The position numbers and the translations under genes are program-made. The notes beneath the pieces were generated by a model. That model had not been told where the DNA came from, searched no databases, and saw only the letters and a program-made list of their open reading frames with translations. From Paenibacillus sp. SYP-B4298 (GTDB lineage Bacteria; Bacillota; Bacilli; Paenibacillales; Paenibacillaceae), in assembly GCF_027627475.1 (NCBI RefSeq), contig NZ_CP115484.1, positions 62,001 through 126,000 on the forward strand: DNA of 64,000 bases, given 5' to 3'. Positions 1-8,657 of this stretch are shown here, one piece after another (position 1 is the first letter of the stretch; every line of letters begins with the position of its first letter).

Positions 1-243
1 GCGCTAGTGAAGAACGGGGAAAATCAAAAGGGTATGGCGGTGTGGAAGGATGGGATGAAGAAGTACCCGCATTCTGAGGCACTGCAACGGAGAGCCAAAG
101 CCAAGTCTGATGAGGAGGCGTTCGATATTGTCCGGCAAATTCGGGGAATTGATGTGTTCGAACGCCCCGAGCGATCCATATCAGATATTAGTATACTATG
201 GAATAATCATGCTGCAGGAGAGTCCCAAGATGATGAGAAATGA
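1..243 (+). CDS. C-terminal end of an unidentified protein (TPR-like tail), cut by the window edge
   Basis: The reading frame is open from the first base, so only the C-terminal 80 residues or so are visible. The pattern 'KNGENQKGMAVWKDGMKKYP' followed by a basic helix resembles the last helix pair of a tetratricopeptide-type repeat, but one repeat is too little for a family call. The stop overlaps the start of the following ketosynthase by 14 bases, so the gene is probably translationally coupled to it and part of the same operon. Function cannot be inferred from what is visible. Confidence 0.5.
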   Translation, partial: ALVKNGENQKGMAVWKDGMKKYPHSEALQRRAKAKSDEEAFDIVRQIRGIDVFERPERSISDISILWNNHAAGESQDDEK

Positions 244-1402
244 TCCCATTATTGTAACGGGAATCGGGGCGATTACCTCCATAGGAGCAAATGTAGAGAG
301 TACATGGGAAGGTTTACTGACCGGGAGAAGTGGTGTGAAACGAATCCGATCCTTTGACGTATCTCGCCACGCCAGCCAAGTGGGATGCGAGATAGAAAAT
401 ATCGAGTCTTACTTTCTACACCATCAGCCCGCGGGACGGGCAACAAGCTTGCTATTGTTAGCTACAGAGGATGCTCTGCATGATGCACGAATGACAGACA
501 GTGAGGGGAAGAGGATCGGGATCTGCGTAGGAACGACAATGGGGGAGATTGCCCCCTTTGAGGAGGTGCTTGCAGGCAACCGGCCTAGCGGATACGGGGG
601 AACCCGTGTGATTGGCCAATGGGTGGCGGATGAACTGAACTTGACGGGACCGCGCTGGACCATTACGAATGCTTGCGCCGCGGGCAACATCGCCATTATG
701 CGGGCCATGGAGGAGCTATGGGCAGGTCGAGCGGATGTCATGGTTGCGGCAGGCGTAGACGCGATGTCCTGGATAGCATACACGGGATTTGGAAGTATAA
801 GGGCATTATCTTCTGACGTGTGTCGACCTTTTGATAGGAACCGTAAAGGATTGTTGCTTGGTGAAGGGGCAGGGGTTCTTATATTGGAGAGGTACTCTAC
901 GGTTGTACAACGGGGAGGCCCTGTACGAGCGTCAATATTGGGGTATGGAGCGAACTGTGATGCCCATCATATTACACAGCCCGACCCAGGCGCATACGGT
1001 TCTATTCGTGCAATGAATGCCGCATTGGAGATGGCGGGCGTCAACAGTGGCCAGATCGGTTATGTGAGTGCCCATGGTACTGGAACATTGGCGAATGACC
1101 GCATGGAATCCAAAGCGCTCAACGACGTTTTTGGAGGTGCAATCCGAACGAGCTCCATTAAGGGGCATATTGGGCATACGCTGGGCGCTGCCAGTGCGAT
1201 TGAAGCGGCGATGTGTGTCAAAGTGCTTGAGACAGGGCTTCTGCCTCCGACATTGAACTTGATCTCCAAAGATCCGGATTGTCAGGTGGATGTCATTGCC
1301 GGGGAACCCGTTCAGGCAGACGTAGATTATGTACTATCCAATGCCTATGCCTTCGGAGGCATTAATACGTCTGTCATATTCGGACAGGCAAGAGAAATGT
1401 AA
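230..1402 (+). CDS. Beta-ketoacyl-ACP synthase (FabF/KAS II-like)
   Basis: Condensing enzyme of the thiolase fold, expected to perform decarboxylative Claisen condensation of an acyl chain with malonyl-ACP in the cytoplasm. The start is taken at the ATG at 230 because an AGGAG lies 9 bases upstream; an upstream extension to 110 has no ribosome site and overlaps the previous gene. The catalytic cysteine is in 'TNACAAGN', the first histidine in 'SAHGTGT' and the second in 'KGHIGHTLGA', so the Cys-His-His triad is intact. About 390 residues, slightly short of a typical FabF. It is the first of three ketosynthase-type genes in tandem, followed by a reductase and an ACP, which points to a dedicated secondary pathway rather than housekeeping fatty acid synthesis. 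Confidence 0.92.
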   Translation: MMRNDPIIVTGIGAITSIGANVESTWEGLLTGRSGVKRIRSFDVSRHASQVGCEIENIESYFLHHQPAGRATSLLLLATEDALHDARMTDSEGKRIGICVGTTMGEIAPFEEVLAGNRPSGYGGTRVIGQWVADELNLTGPRWTITNACAAGNIAIMRAMEELWAGRADVMVAAGVDAMSWIAYTGFGSIRALSSDVCRPFDRNRKGLLLGEGAGVLILERYSTVVQRGGPVRASILGYGANCDAHHITQPDPGAYGSIRAMNAALEMAGVNSGQIGYVSAHGTGTLANDRMESKALNDVFGGAIRTSSIKGHIGHTLGAASAIEAAMCVKVLETGLLPPTLNLISKDPDCQVDVIAGEPVQADVDYVLSNAYAFGGINTSVIFGQAREM

Positions 1403-1437
1403 ATACAATCCTGAGAGATTCAAAGGAGTAGCAGCGA

Positions 1438-2301
1438 ATGAAAAGAGTAGCAATCACTGGTGTTGGGGCCATTACTCCAGCAGGATTAGGACTCTCCTTT
1501 CTTCCTTCTCCAGAAGGGTTTAAAGACTGGGGAAACCACATGCTGCCTGACCTTAATCCAGCCGACTATGGTTGGAAGGGTCTCACCCGTCTATCTCGTA
1601 TGAGTCAGTATGGTTGCATGGCGATCGGAGAAGCTCTGAAGCATGCGGGTTGGGAGGTACCCCCTGCAAAGATGTCAGAAAGAAGCGATACAGGAATGAT
1701 CATCGGCACGAGTTATTCCAACCTGGAGCCCATCTTGTCGATGAGGGATGAAGCCGATCGTTATGGAGTGACGGGTGTGAATCCGGCATTATTCCCAGAA
1801 ACAGTGATGAATGCCATCGGTGGGCACGCATCCATCTATTATCAGATTACGGGCGCCAACATGACCATTTCCGACGGGCCGCTATCTGGCCCGAAATGTC
1901 TTGTCTATGCCATCGACTTATTGGATAGGGGGGCTCTGGATTATGTTGTGTGCTGCATGATATCCATTGAGCCGCCTAAAGCATTCGCGGGAGTCGTGCC
2001 CCGTGAAGCACGAGGGTCCGAATCGGTCGTTGCATTACTGCTGAGACGAGATACGGAAGCGTCCGCTACAGGCTCGGACATCCTATTAGAATGGAACGAG
2101 CCTAACGATGCTTATGATCCATCGGATTCGTTGGTTCTCTCCAGCGATGCGCTGCTGGGTATTGCATCCTCGTATAAGAGGATTGCCTCCGCGAAGCAAC
2201 CCTCTCAACAACTGGTGATCAGCGGGGAGCAAGAGGGCTACTATCGGGTGCGATTGTATAATCGTTCTCATTCCTGCTCGGGACCGGATGGTACGCTATG
2301 A
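1438..2301 (+). CDS. Truncated ketosynthase-like protein without active cysteine
   Basis: The N-terminal half is clearly a beta-ketoacyl synthase fold (opening 'VAITGVGAITPAG'), but at 287 residues it lacks the C-terminal half that carries both catalytic histidines. Where a normal enzyme has the nucleophile motif (A-C-A/S-S), this one reads 'SDGPLSGP', so the cysteine is replaced. It cannot be a normal condensing enzyme. By analogy with chain-length factors of type II polyketide synthases it may act as a non-catalytic partner of a neighbouring ketosynthase; that role is inference. It overlaps the next ketosynthase by 4 bases (ATGA), consistent with coupled translation of a heterodimer. RBS AAAGGAG lies just before the ATG. 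A decaying gene is the alternative, but the frame is clean. Confidence 0.85.
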   Translation: MKRVAITGVGAITPAGLGLSFLPSPEGFKDWGNHMLPDLNPADYGWKGLTRLSRMSQYGCMAIGEALKHAGWEVPPAKMSERSDTGMIIGTSYSNLEPILSMRDEADRYGVTGVNPALFPETVMNAIGGHASIYYQITGANMTISDGPLSGPKCLVYAIDLLDRGALDYVVCCMISIEPPKAFAGVVPREARGSESVVALLLRRDTEASATGSDILLEWNEPNDAYDPSDSLVLSSDALLGIASSYKRIASAKQPSQQLVISGEQEGYYRVRLYNRSHSCSGPDGTL

Positions 2302-3557
2302 GTAATCGCGATGTTGCCATTACCGGAAGCGGGATGATTGCTTCCGGTGGAGTAGGCTCCGAGCAAGTGTGGCAGTCTATACTCTATCGTCCAGCTTCAC
2401 CCGAATCCAGGGTGTATCAGATGGGGGATGGGAGCGAGCTGGAATATCCTGTCTATCAAGCCCCGAAGGTGAATCCGGGGGATTGGTTAACTCCCTTTCA
2501 ATGCGAGTGGTGGAAGGAAGAGGGGATCTATGATGACCCGGACTTCACCTTAATGATGGCCGCTGCCCGGATGGCGCTAGAGGATGCAGGCATTCGAGAG
2601 TCCGAGCGAGAATCCGTGGCTCTTGTTATCGGTCACGAGAACCTGGGGATGAATCGATTGATCGACGGTATATTAACCAGCACTCATCATGACGGCAATC
2701 GTCACCCGCTTCATCCCATTACCCCCTTGTTGGCCTATGAAGCCTATCAGGAAAGATTCTACAAGTTGCAAACATTCCCCTATTTATTTTATTTATCGAA
2801 GACATTACATTTAGGTGGAATCGGATATGTAACCAATAATGCATGTGCAACGGGATTATACGCCATGGAGCTGGGGAGTCAACTGATCCGCTCAGGACAA
2901 GCCGATATTGTCCTCGTGGTTTGCTCCGACTATGCTCATGTAACCGAGCATTTATGGCTTGCCAATAAAGGGTTCGGTTCAGAGAAACAATCATTACGCC
3001 CCTTTGACCTGCATCGGGATGGATCGATTCTGGGAGATGGAGCAGCGGCTGTCGTACTGGAGTCATCTGAGCGTATACAATCAAAGTCGAGCAAGCCCAT
3101 GTATCGCTATGCCGGATCGGCATTTAAGCAGGACAGGTGGCAAATGACTCTTCCCGATGTGACATCGCATGCCTATTCCCGTGTTATGGAATTGGCGAAC
3201 AGCCGATGGCTTCGTGCTCCAGTTGATCTGCTGGTACCTCATGGAACGGGGAATACGCTGTGGGATCGCTATGAGGCTATGGAAATTAAGCGAGCGTTCA
3301 CTGATCTTCCGGCGATTACCGCATTCAAAGGATATATAGGTCATACGCTTGGCGCCAATAGCTTGATCGAGTCGATCCTGCTTTTGAAGTGCCTGGAGCA
3401 TCAGATTATACCTCGAACGGCCAACTACGAACATTCAGACCCGCAGATTCATCTTCCTATCCTATCGGACACTGTAGAGAGACCCATAAAACGTGTGATG
3501 AAAAGTGTACCTGCTTATGGCGGATTTATTGCTGCCTCAGCATTCGAGCTTCTATAA
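2298..3557 (+). CDS. Beta-ketoacyl synthase (second intact ketosynthase)
   Basis: A 419-residue ketosynthase with cysteine in 'NNACATGLYA', histidine in 'PHGTGNT' and second histidine in 'KGYIGHTLGA', so the triad is complete. It differs from the first ketosynthase in its first 160 residues, which include an acidic/aromatic stretch and a His-rich loop ('HHDGNRHPLHP'). It starts inside the last codons of the truncated ketosynthase, so the two are probably made together and may pair as an alpha/beta heterodimer as in type II systems (inference). It is followed within 12 bases by the reductase gene. Confidence 0.9.
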   Translation: MSNRDVAITGSGMIASGGVGSEQVWQSILYRPASPESRVYQMGDGSELEYPVYQAPKVNPGDWLTPFQCEWWKEEGIYDDPDFTLMMAAARMALEDAGIRESERESVALVIGHENLGMNRLIDGILTSTHHDGNRHPLHPITPLLAYEAYQERFYKLQTFPYLFYLSKTLHLGGIGYVTNNACATGLYAMELGSQLIRSGQADIVLVVCSDYAHVTEHLWLANKGFGSEKQSLRPFDLHRDGSILGDGAAAVVLESSERIQSKSSKPMYRYAGSAFKQDRWQMTLPDVTSHAYSRVMELANSRWLRAPVDLLVPHGTGNTLWDRYEAMEIKRAFTDLPAITAFKGYIGHTLGANSLIESILLLKCLEHQIIPRTANYEHSDPQIHLPILSDTVERPIKRVMKSVPAYGGFIAASAFELL

Positions 3558-3569
3558 AGGGGGATACGT

Positions 3570-4334
3570 ATGACCCAAGCACAAGCATACTGGGATTTTC
3601 GGGGGAAACGGGCCATAGTTACCGGAGGCTCCCGGGGGATCGGCAGAGCCATAGTCAAGCTTCTTGCAAAATCAGGCGCCGAGGTTGTATTCACGTATAG
3701 CAAGGATCATGCTTCAGCGCATCAACTGGAGGAGGAATGCCGGTTTGAAGGGGGCTTGGTATCTGCTAGCTGCTGTGACCATTCCAGCGAAGAGGCGATC
3801 GACAGATTTGTAGCTGAAACCGAGTCTTTTGTATCCGAGGGCCTGCATTTCCTTGTTAATAACGTGGGCATTACCAAAGATGGTCCGATGTACAAAATGA
3901 ATTCAGATCAATGGAATGACGTTATTCAAACGAACCTCGGATCGATGTTCTGGCTAACAAAGCGTCTAATGAGACCATTGGCACTCGCAGAAGGTCAGGT
4001 CGTCAATATGACCTCTGTTGCAGGTGTGACGGGAATGAGCGGACAGGTCAATTACGCTTCCTCTAAAGCAGGAATTATCGGATTTACCAAATCACTAGCC
4101 AAAGAATGGGCGTCATTAGGTATTCGTATTAATGCGGTCGCCCCGGGGTATATAGATACCTCGATGTTAGACAGGTTGCCACCTGGAAAAAAGAATCAGG
4201 TTCGGCAGCTATCATTAATGCGAAGAGCAGGCAGACCGGAGGAGATTGCGCAAGTAACAGCCTTTCTCCTCTCTGAAGCAGCTTCCTTTGTCACAGGTCA
4301 GATCATCGTTGCAGATGGCGGGCTTACACTATAA
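3570..4334 (+). CDS. 3-oxoacyl-ACP reductase (FabG-type SDR)
   Basis: Classical short-chain dehydrogenase/reductase of 254 residues. The cofactor motif 'TGGSRGIGRAI' near residue 18 and the structural 'NNVG' are present. The catalytic Ser-Tyr-Lys set is seen in 'MTSVAG...YASSKAG', and the C-terminus ends in the typical 'VTGQIIVADGG'. It should reduce the beta-keto group of the ACP-bound intermediate made by the neighbouring ketosynthases, with NADPH by family expectation. RBS AAAGGGGG precedes the ATG. The ACP gene follows after about 20 bases. Confidence 0.93.
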   Translation: MTQAQAYWDFRGKRAIVTGGSRGIGRAIVKLLAKSGAEVVFTYSKDHASAHQLEEECRFEGGLVSASCCDHSSEEAIDRFVAETESFVSEGLHFLVNNVGITKDGPMYKMNSDQWNDVIQTNLGSMFWLTKRLMRPLALAEGQVVNMTSVAGVTGMSGQVNYASSKAGIIGFTKSLAKEWASLGIRINAVAPGYIDTSMLDRLPPGKKNQVRQLSLMRRAGRPEEIAQVTAFLLSEAASFVTGQIIVADGGLTL

Positions 4335-4353
4335 TGCAGAAGGAGTGAACTCT

Positions 4354-4605
4354 ATGACCAATCATAAGGATGAACTAACGCAACGTGTAATGGAGATAAT
4401 CGGGGAAATGACCGATCAACAGTTGGATGAACAAGCGCTTGATCGTCCTTTCCACGAATTAGGGGTTGACTCTCTCATGGCGTTAGAGCTAGCCGTATAT
4501 ATCGAGCGGGAGTACAAGGTCAGGCTAGATGAGAGCGAGCTGGCCGAAATTGCCTCAATGCGTCAACTGCTGCATATCATTAAGACAAAGAGCATGAAAT
4601 CATGA
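4354..4605 (+). CDS. Acyl carrier protein
   Basis: Small acidic four-helix carrier of 83 residues. The phosphopantetheine attachment serine lies in 'LGVDSLMALEL' at about residue 42, in the canonical position at the start of helix II. The start at 4354 is chosen because AAGGAG sits 7 bases upstream; the longer frame reads back into the reductase. It carries the growing chain between the ketosynthases and the reductase of this operon. The stop overlaps the next start by 4 bases. Confidence 0.93.
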   Translation: MTNHKDELTQRVMEIIGEMTDQQLDEQALDRPFHELGVDSLMALELAVYIEREYKVRLDESELAEIASMRQLLHIIKTKSMKS

Positions 4606-5609
4606 TACTCATCGGAATGATACTGTTGATTATAATCGCTGTGTTGATGCTGCCCTCGTTATACCTGTCTATGTTTCGTCAACATATCCCGCGAATGCAG
4701 CAGCGTTTTCAGAAGGGATATGTCGGGGACATTTACTCCAGGCGCTTCCCACGAATATTGGAAGCCTTCCTTACAGGGAATAACCGTGTGCTCAAGCGCT
4801 TCTGGAAGGTAGATGAAGTCTATTCTTCGTTAAATAACGATTTCGGTTCATTCTATCGCGGTTTTGCATTTGAAGGGGCAGGGATGGGGTTGGCTGTTCA
4901 GGCATCACGGTACTATGGACGCGCGAAACGTTTTGAGGGGATGATCCACGCGCTCTCCCCTCATTATATTTATCAATATTACGTAGGGCTAGGCTGGTAC
5001 TTAAATATTCGTTACGGTTACAGGTATAGTGGCTACAAGCGATGGGTTACCAACCTAACTCCCCGTTATGCGTCGATTCTCTTTGACGGTGTCGGATTTC
5101 GTGCTGCATTGTTTCGATTGGAGCAGGACCCGCTGATCCATCAGAAGTTTGAGAGATTTCCGTTTAGCTATAGTCGGGTTTGCTATCAAGGGTTTGGCAG
5201 AGGGCTATGGTTCGTCAATCGGTTTCAATTGCCCTTGGTCGTCAATGATATTCAACAATTGCCCATGAAGTACCGCAATGATGCTTATAGTGGCCTGGGA
5301 CTTGCAGTGGCCTATAGTTTTTTCGACAACATGGCTTTTGCTATTCGTGCGGAAAGTCTGATTACGAAACAGCACCGTCCGGCCTTCCGTCAAGGGGTTG
5401 CTTTTGGTTGGGAAGCACGCCGGCTTCATGATATAGAGTATTGGGCGGCACAGTTAAGCCGTTATCCTGACACATTATCTAATCAGGCAGAATGGTATAT
5501 TGCATGTGTGCACCAGGCACGGGAAATGGACGATGAGGAAAGTGAACAAGATCTATATACCGCTTGGATGGATCGGACTCGAGCGCTTCTGGCAGGAGAG
5601 ATGAACTAA
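4602..5609 (+). CDS. DUF1702 family membrane-anchored protein (enediyne-cluster type)
   Basis: A 335-residue protein with one hydrophobic N-terminal segment ('MILIGMILLIIIAVLMLP') and a cytoplasmic or peripheral remainder with repeated G-[LF]-G-x motifs such as 'YRGFAFEGAGMGLAV' and 'YVGLGWYL', which I recognise as DUF1702. Members are best known from enediyne polyketide clusters, where the function is unassigned. Here it directly follows an ACP and precedes an ASPIC/UnbV-type gene. I infer a role in processing, holding or exporting the ACP-derived product at the membrane; no catalytic motif is evident. Confidence 0.82.
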   Translation: MILIGMILLIIIAVLMLPSLYLSMFRQHIPRMQQRFQKGYVGDIYSRRFPRILEAFLTGNNRVLKRFWKVDEVYSSLNNDFGSFYRGFAFEGAGMGLAVQASRYYGRAKRFEGMIHALSPHYIYQYYVGLGWYLNIRYGYRYSGYKRWVTNLTPRYASILFDGVGFRAALFRLEQDPLIHQKFERFPFSYSRVCYQGFGRGLWFVNRFQLPLVVNDIQQLPMKYRNDAYSGLGLAVAYSFFDNMAFAIRAESLITKQHRPAFRQGVAFGWEARRLHDIEYWAAQLSRYPDTLSNQAEWYIACVHQAREMDDEESEQDLYTAWMDRTRALLAGEMN

Positions 5610-5628
5610 TTAAAGGAGGCAGTGCCGC

Positions 5629-7368
5629 TTGAAACCATACCGAATAACTCTCTTCATACTTTTATTTATTGTTGTGACCATTCTGTCCGCATGTGGAGGG
5701 GGGACGCAGCAAGATTACGGCTTTACGTATAACGACGTTACGGAGACAGCAGGAATCAGCTTTGTACATGAAACCTCAGAGTTTGATCCCAAGCTTGCTC
5801 ATATGCTCCCGTGGTTTGCTTCTACTGGAGCCGGAGTGGCTGTAGCGGACTTTGATGGAGACGGCTTGATGGATATTTATTTTGCCAATAGTAAACCGGG
5901 CAGTATGAATGCTCTATATCGTAACAACGGGGATGGAACGTTTACGGATGTGGCCGCAGAGGCTGGCGTGGCTGATGTCAATCAAGGGGGCGTTACACAA
6001 GCCGTATTATGGTTTGATTACGACAATGACGGTTTCCCTGATTTGTTTGTCGGGATGTGGGGCAAGAGCCGTCTATTCCATAATAACAGGGATGGAACGT
6101 TTACCGATATTACGGATCAGGCGGGGGCCGGTTATCAAGGGTATGTCAATAAGGTCATCACATTGGATTACAATAAGGATGGTCATCTGGATCTATATTT
6201 AGGCACTTATTTCAGGGAAACGGATGATTTGTGGAATCTAACGTCTACGAAGGTGCTGTACGACGATTTTGAACGGGCACGTAATGGCGGACGGAATGTT
6301 CTCTTGCGAAATAATGGCGATGGCACATTTACAGATGTGACTAAGGAGCTGGGGGTAGACGATACCGGCTGGACACTGGCCGTTGGAGCTGCGGATCTTG
6401 ATCATGATGGCTGGCCGGATATTTATGTGGCGAATGATTTTGGGCCAGATACGCTCTATATGAATGAACAGGGGCGTTCCTTCCGAAAGGTTGTGCAAAG
6501 CCGTGGTATCGGGGACGATACATTTAAAGGGATGAATGTTGATTTTGCTGATGTGTTCCGTGATGGGAAATTTGTGAATTATGTAAGCAATATCACCAAA
6601 GAAAAATACCTGCTGGAAGGAAATCAGCTCTGGCACGAGGATGAGAACGGGGTGTATCGAGACCGTGCGGAGGAAATGGGCGTGAAGCAGTCCGGGTTCT
6701 CATGGGGAGCGAGATTTTTCGACGCCAATAACAGCGGTAATATGAGTCTGATGGTGACGAATGGATTTATCTCTGCAAGTAAAAAGAGGGACTATTGGTT
6801 TGATATGGGCACACTGGCGACAACTCCGGGCTATGTGGTCGAAGATGCGCGTAACTGGCCGGCCTTCAAGGACAAGAGCATGTCAGGCTATGAACAGAAG
6901 AGCCTGTTCTTGAACGATGGCAAAGGATTCACGAACGTTGCACAGGACGTAGGAATCACATTCGTTGAAGATGGGCGGGGGATTGCTGCGGTAGATTTGT
7001 GGAACCGGGGCGTCCTGGATCTTGTATTTGCTAATCAGGGTGGTCAGGCCAGAATGTACAAGGTGAATAACGAAACCGGGAATCACTGGATTAAGCTGCA
7101 TCTGATTGGTCAAGCCCCAAGTAATCGTGATGCAGTGGGTGCCCGCGTGACCTTCACAGTAAAAGGGATATCGACCGTAATCGAAAGAGATGGCGGGAAC
7201 AGTCATGGCGGACAGAGTGACCCCCGTATTCACTTCGGGTTGGGGGATTCAGAGCAAGTGGATTCGATCCGCATCGAATGGCCGAGCGGACGCGTGCAAG
7301 AGCTCCACAATGTAAAAGCTGATCTGCAGTTGCAGATCATTGAGGAAACGGAAAGTGGGTCTAAATAG
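5629..7368 (+). CDS. Secreted lipoprotein with FG-GAP/VCBS repeats and ASPIC/UnbV domain
   Basis: A 579-residue CRTAC1-like protein. It begins with a lipoprotein signal ('ILLFIVVTILSACGGG', lipobox LSAC), followed by at least five calcium-loop FG-GAP repeats of the type 'VADFDGDGLMDIY' and 'NNGDGTFTDV' that would form a beta-propeller, and ends in an ASPIC/UnbV module ('GARVTFTVKG...HFGLG'). The start is TTG at 5629 with AAAGGAGG nine bases upstream. UnbV homologues occur with enediyne synthases, but similar proteins are also widespread elsewhere. Its surface location suggests a late, extracytoplasmic step. A strong hairpin terminator follows. Confidence 0.88.
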   Translation: MKPYRITLFILLFIVVTILSACGGGTQQDYGFTYNDVTETAGISFVHETSEFDPKLAHMLPWFASTGAGVAVADFDGDGLMDIYFANSKPGSMNALYRNNGDGTFTDVAAEAGVADVNQGGVTQAVLWFDYDNDGFPDLFVGMWGKSRLFHNNRDGTFTDITDQAGAGYQGYVNKVITLDYNKDGHLDLYLGTYFRETDDLWNLTSTKVLYDDFERARNGGRNVLLRNNGDGTFTDVTKELGVDDTGWTLAVGAADLDHDGWPDIYVANDFGPDTLYMNEQGRSFRKVVQSRGIGDDTFKGMNVDFADVFRDGKFVNYVSNITKEKYLLEGNQLWHEDENGVYRDRAEEMGVKQSGFSWGARFFDANNSGNMSLMVTNGFISASKKRDYWFDMGTLATTPGYVVEDARNWPAFKDKSMSGYEQKSLFLNDGKGFTNVAQDVGITFVEDGRGIAAVDLWNRGVLDLVFANQGGQARMYKVNNETGNHWIKLHLIGQAPSNRDAVGARVTFTVKGISTVIERDGGNSHGGQSDPRIHFGLGDSEQVDSIRIEWPSGRVQELHNVKADLQLQIIEETESGSK

Positions 7369-7418
7369 ACGTGAGTCTTAGCTATGTTCAAATAGGTCTC
7401 CAAGAACTGAAATAAGTA

Positions 7419-7457
7419 AGCCCGCGACTCCCTCATGAAGAGAAGGAGTCGCGGGCT
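7419..7457. terminator. Bidirectional hairpin terminator between convergent genes
   Basis: A perfect 13-bp stem (AGCCCGCGACTCC / GGAGTCGCGGGCT) with a 13-nt loop lies between the convergent UnbV-like gene and the SRPBCC-PDZ gene. It can serve both strands. Confidence 0.85.
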
Positions 7458-7470
7458 TTGCTTCAATAGT

Positions 7471-8328
7471 TTAAGTTGAGGATTTCTGAATACGTTGATT
7501 GACCAGCTCCTCTACTGTAACATGCGCCGGGTCGATCATACCGGTAAATTGATCGTCATACGTTAAATGAATGATGGTCTCAAAAGGCTGACCGAGTGCA
7601 TAATAGTTGACGGGGACGGAGCAATTTTTGCCATAGTAGCTGGAGAGCGCCTTCACCAAGTCATTATAAGTGGGAACCGGCATTCCGCCGATCTGAGTAA
7701 TAATGATACCATCCCGCAGGCCCGCCTGATGTGCTGGACTGTTGGGATAGACAGTCTTGATATAATTCCCTCGAATCCCTAGCTGTAATAGTCCACTGGC
7801 CTGAAGCTGCGCTGTTGTCGCGGTATAGTTGAGAACGCCAAGTCGGGGATAATTAAATATCGCGTTGCGTAAATCCAATCCCAGCTCAATTACGGTTTTT
7901 AGATGAAATAGAGATTGTCTCCATCCGGTTTCTCCGCATTCCCGCACCCACTGCATCATTTCATCCTCCGTATACCCTTCCACGTTAACGGTCACCTTGG
8001 TAGTCGATAGGAGCTGCTCAAGCGAAAAGGTCGTTTGGAGTCGATATTCCCACAGCCCTCCGTCAGGCAGGACTACGGAATAATGCTCATCAAAAGCGAT
8101 GAGCTCATACGGCTTGCACGCCATGCAAACCGCATGATTATGCAGCTCTCCGATCGTAATGTGAACCTGATCCCCATCATGAAACTCGCTGTCTCCAGAA
8201 GTAATGGTTACATCACTCAAAAAATGGTTCCACCCGTCAACAGTAGATACAAAGGGCCAAATTTCGGTTGCAGGCGCATCGATATAAACGATGTTCTGCG
8301 ACCCTGTTGTGCTTGTCATCATCATCAC
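7471..8328 (-). CDS. SRPBCC (START-like) domain fused to a PDZ domain
   Basis: A 285-residue cytoplasmic protein with no signal peptide. Residues 10-140 look like a polyketide-cyclase/START-type SRPBCC fold ('IDAPATEIWPFVSTVDGWNHFL'), the cavity fold that binds hydrophobic ligands. Residues 165-265 form a PDZ domain with the carboxylate loop 'GNYIKTVYPNSPAHQAGLRDGIIITQIGG'-like pattern. Of several consecutive ATGs, the GAGGT ribosome site favours one of the last. Divergent from the UnbU-like genes and convergent with the ACP operon, so it probably belongs to the same cluster; a ligand-binding or cyclase-like role on the product is speculative. Confidence 0.75.
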   Translation of the reverse strand: MMMMTSTTGSQNIVYIDAPATEIWPFVSTVDGWNHFLSDVTITSGDSEFHDGDQVHITIGELHNHAVCMACKPYELIAFDEHYSVVLPDGGLWEYRLQTTFSLEQLLSTTKVTVNVEGYTEDEMMQWVRECGETGWRQSLFHLKTVIELGLDLRNAIFNYPRLGVLNYTATTAQLQASGLLQLGIRGNYIKTVYPNSPAHQAGLRDGIIITQIGGMPVPTYNDLVKALSSYYGKNCSVPVNYYALGQPFETIIHLTYDDQFTGMIDPAHVTVEELVNQRIQKSST

Positions 8329-8483
8329 CTCAAATAACAGGGTACGATAAGTAGTGACGATACACTCGGGTAATTATCTCTAATCTCCACGATTAGATTC
8401 ATACGAATCATCAATAGTAGCCGAGGCTCTGAGCCTGGCTTTTCTTATACTGGATATAGGTTCGATTACGGAGGAGGAAACGA

Positions 8484-8657
8484 ATGAATAGGAAAGAAAT
8501 CCCGAAGCGTCCGAAGAACACCAACTCCCCAGAGTCTGGCGAAGACAATAAGAAGTGCTCTCCCGAGCAAAGGTACTCTTGGCTAAGATGGGATCACCTG
8601 GATTACCGTGTTCTCAATAGATCCTTTATATATTGGAATTATTGGAACAAGCGCTGA
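8484..8657 (+). CDS. Small 57-residue protein coupled to the UnbU-like gene
   Basis: A short ORF with an excellent ribosome site (GAGGAGGAAACGA before ATG) encodes a polar, lysine-rich peptide ending in an aromatic tail that includes 'WDHLDYRV'. Its TGA overlaps the ATG of the following membrane protein (TGATG), a classic coupling arrangement. The 'LDYR' sequence resembles 'WLDYRIDPR' at the N-terminus of the second UnbU-like protein, so this may be the N-terminal part of the first one split off by a frameshift, or a genuine leader. Confidence 0.55.
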   Translation: MNRKEIPKRPKNTNSPESGEDNKKCSPEQRYSWLRWDHLDYRVLNRSFIYWNYWNKR

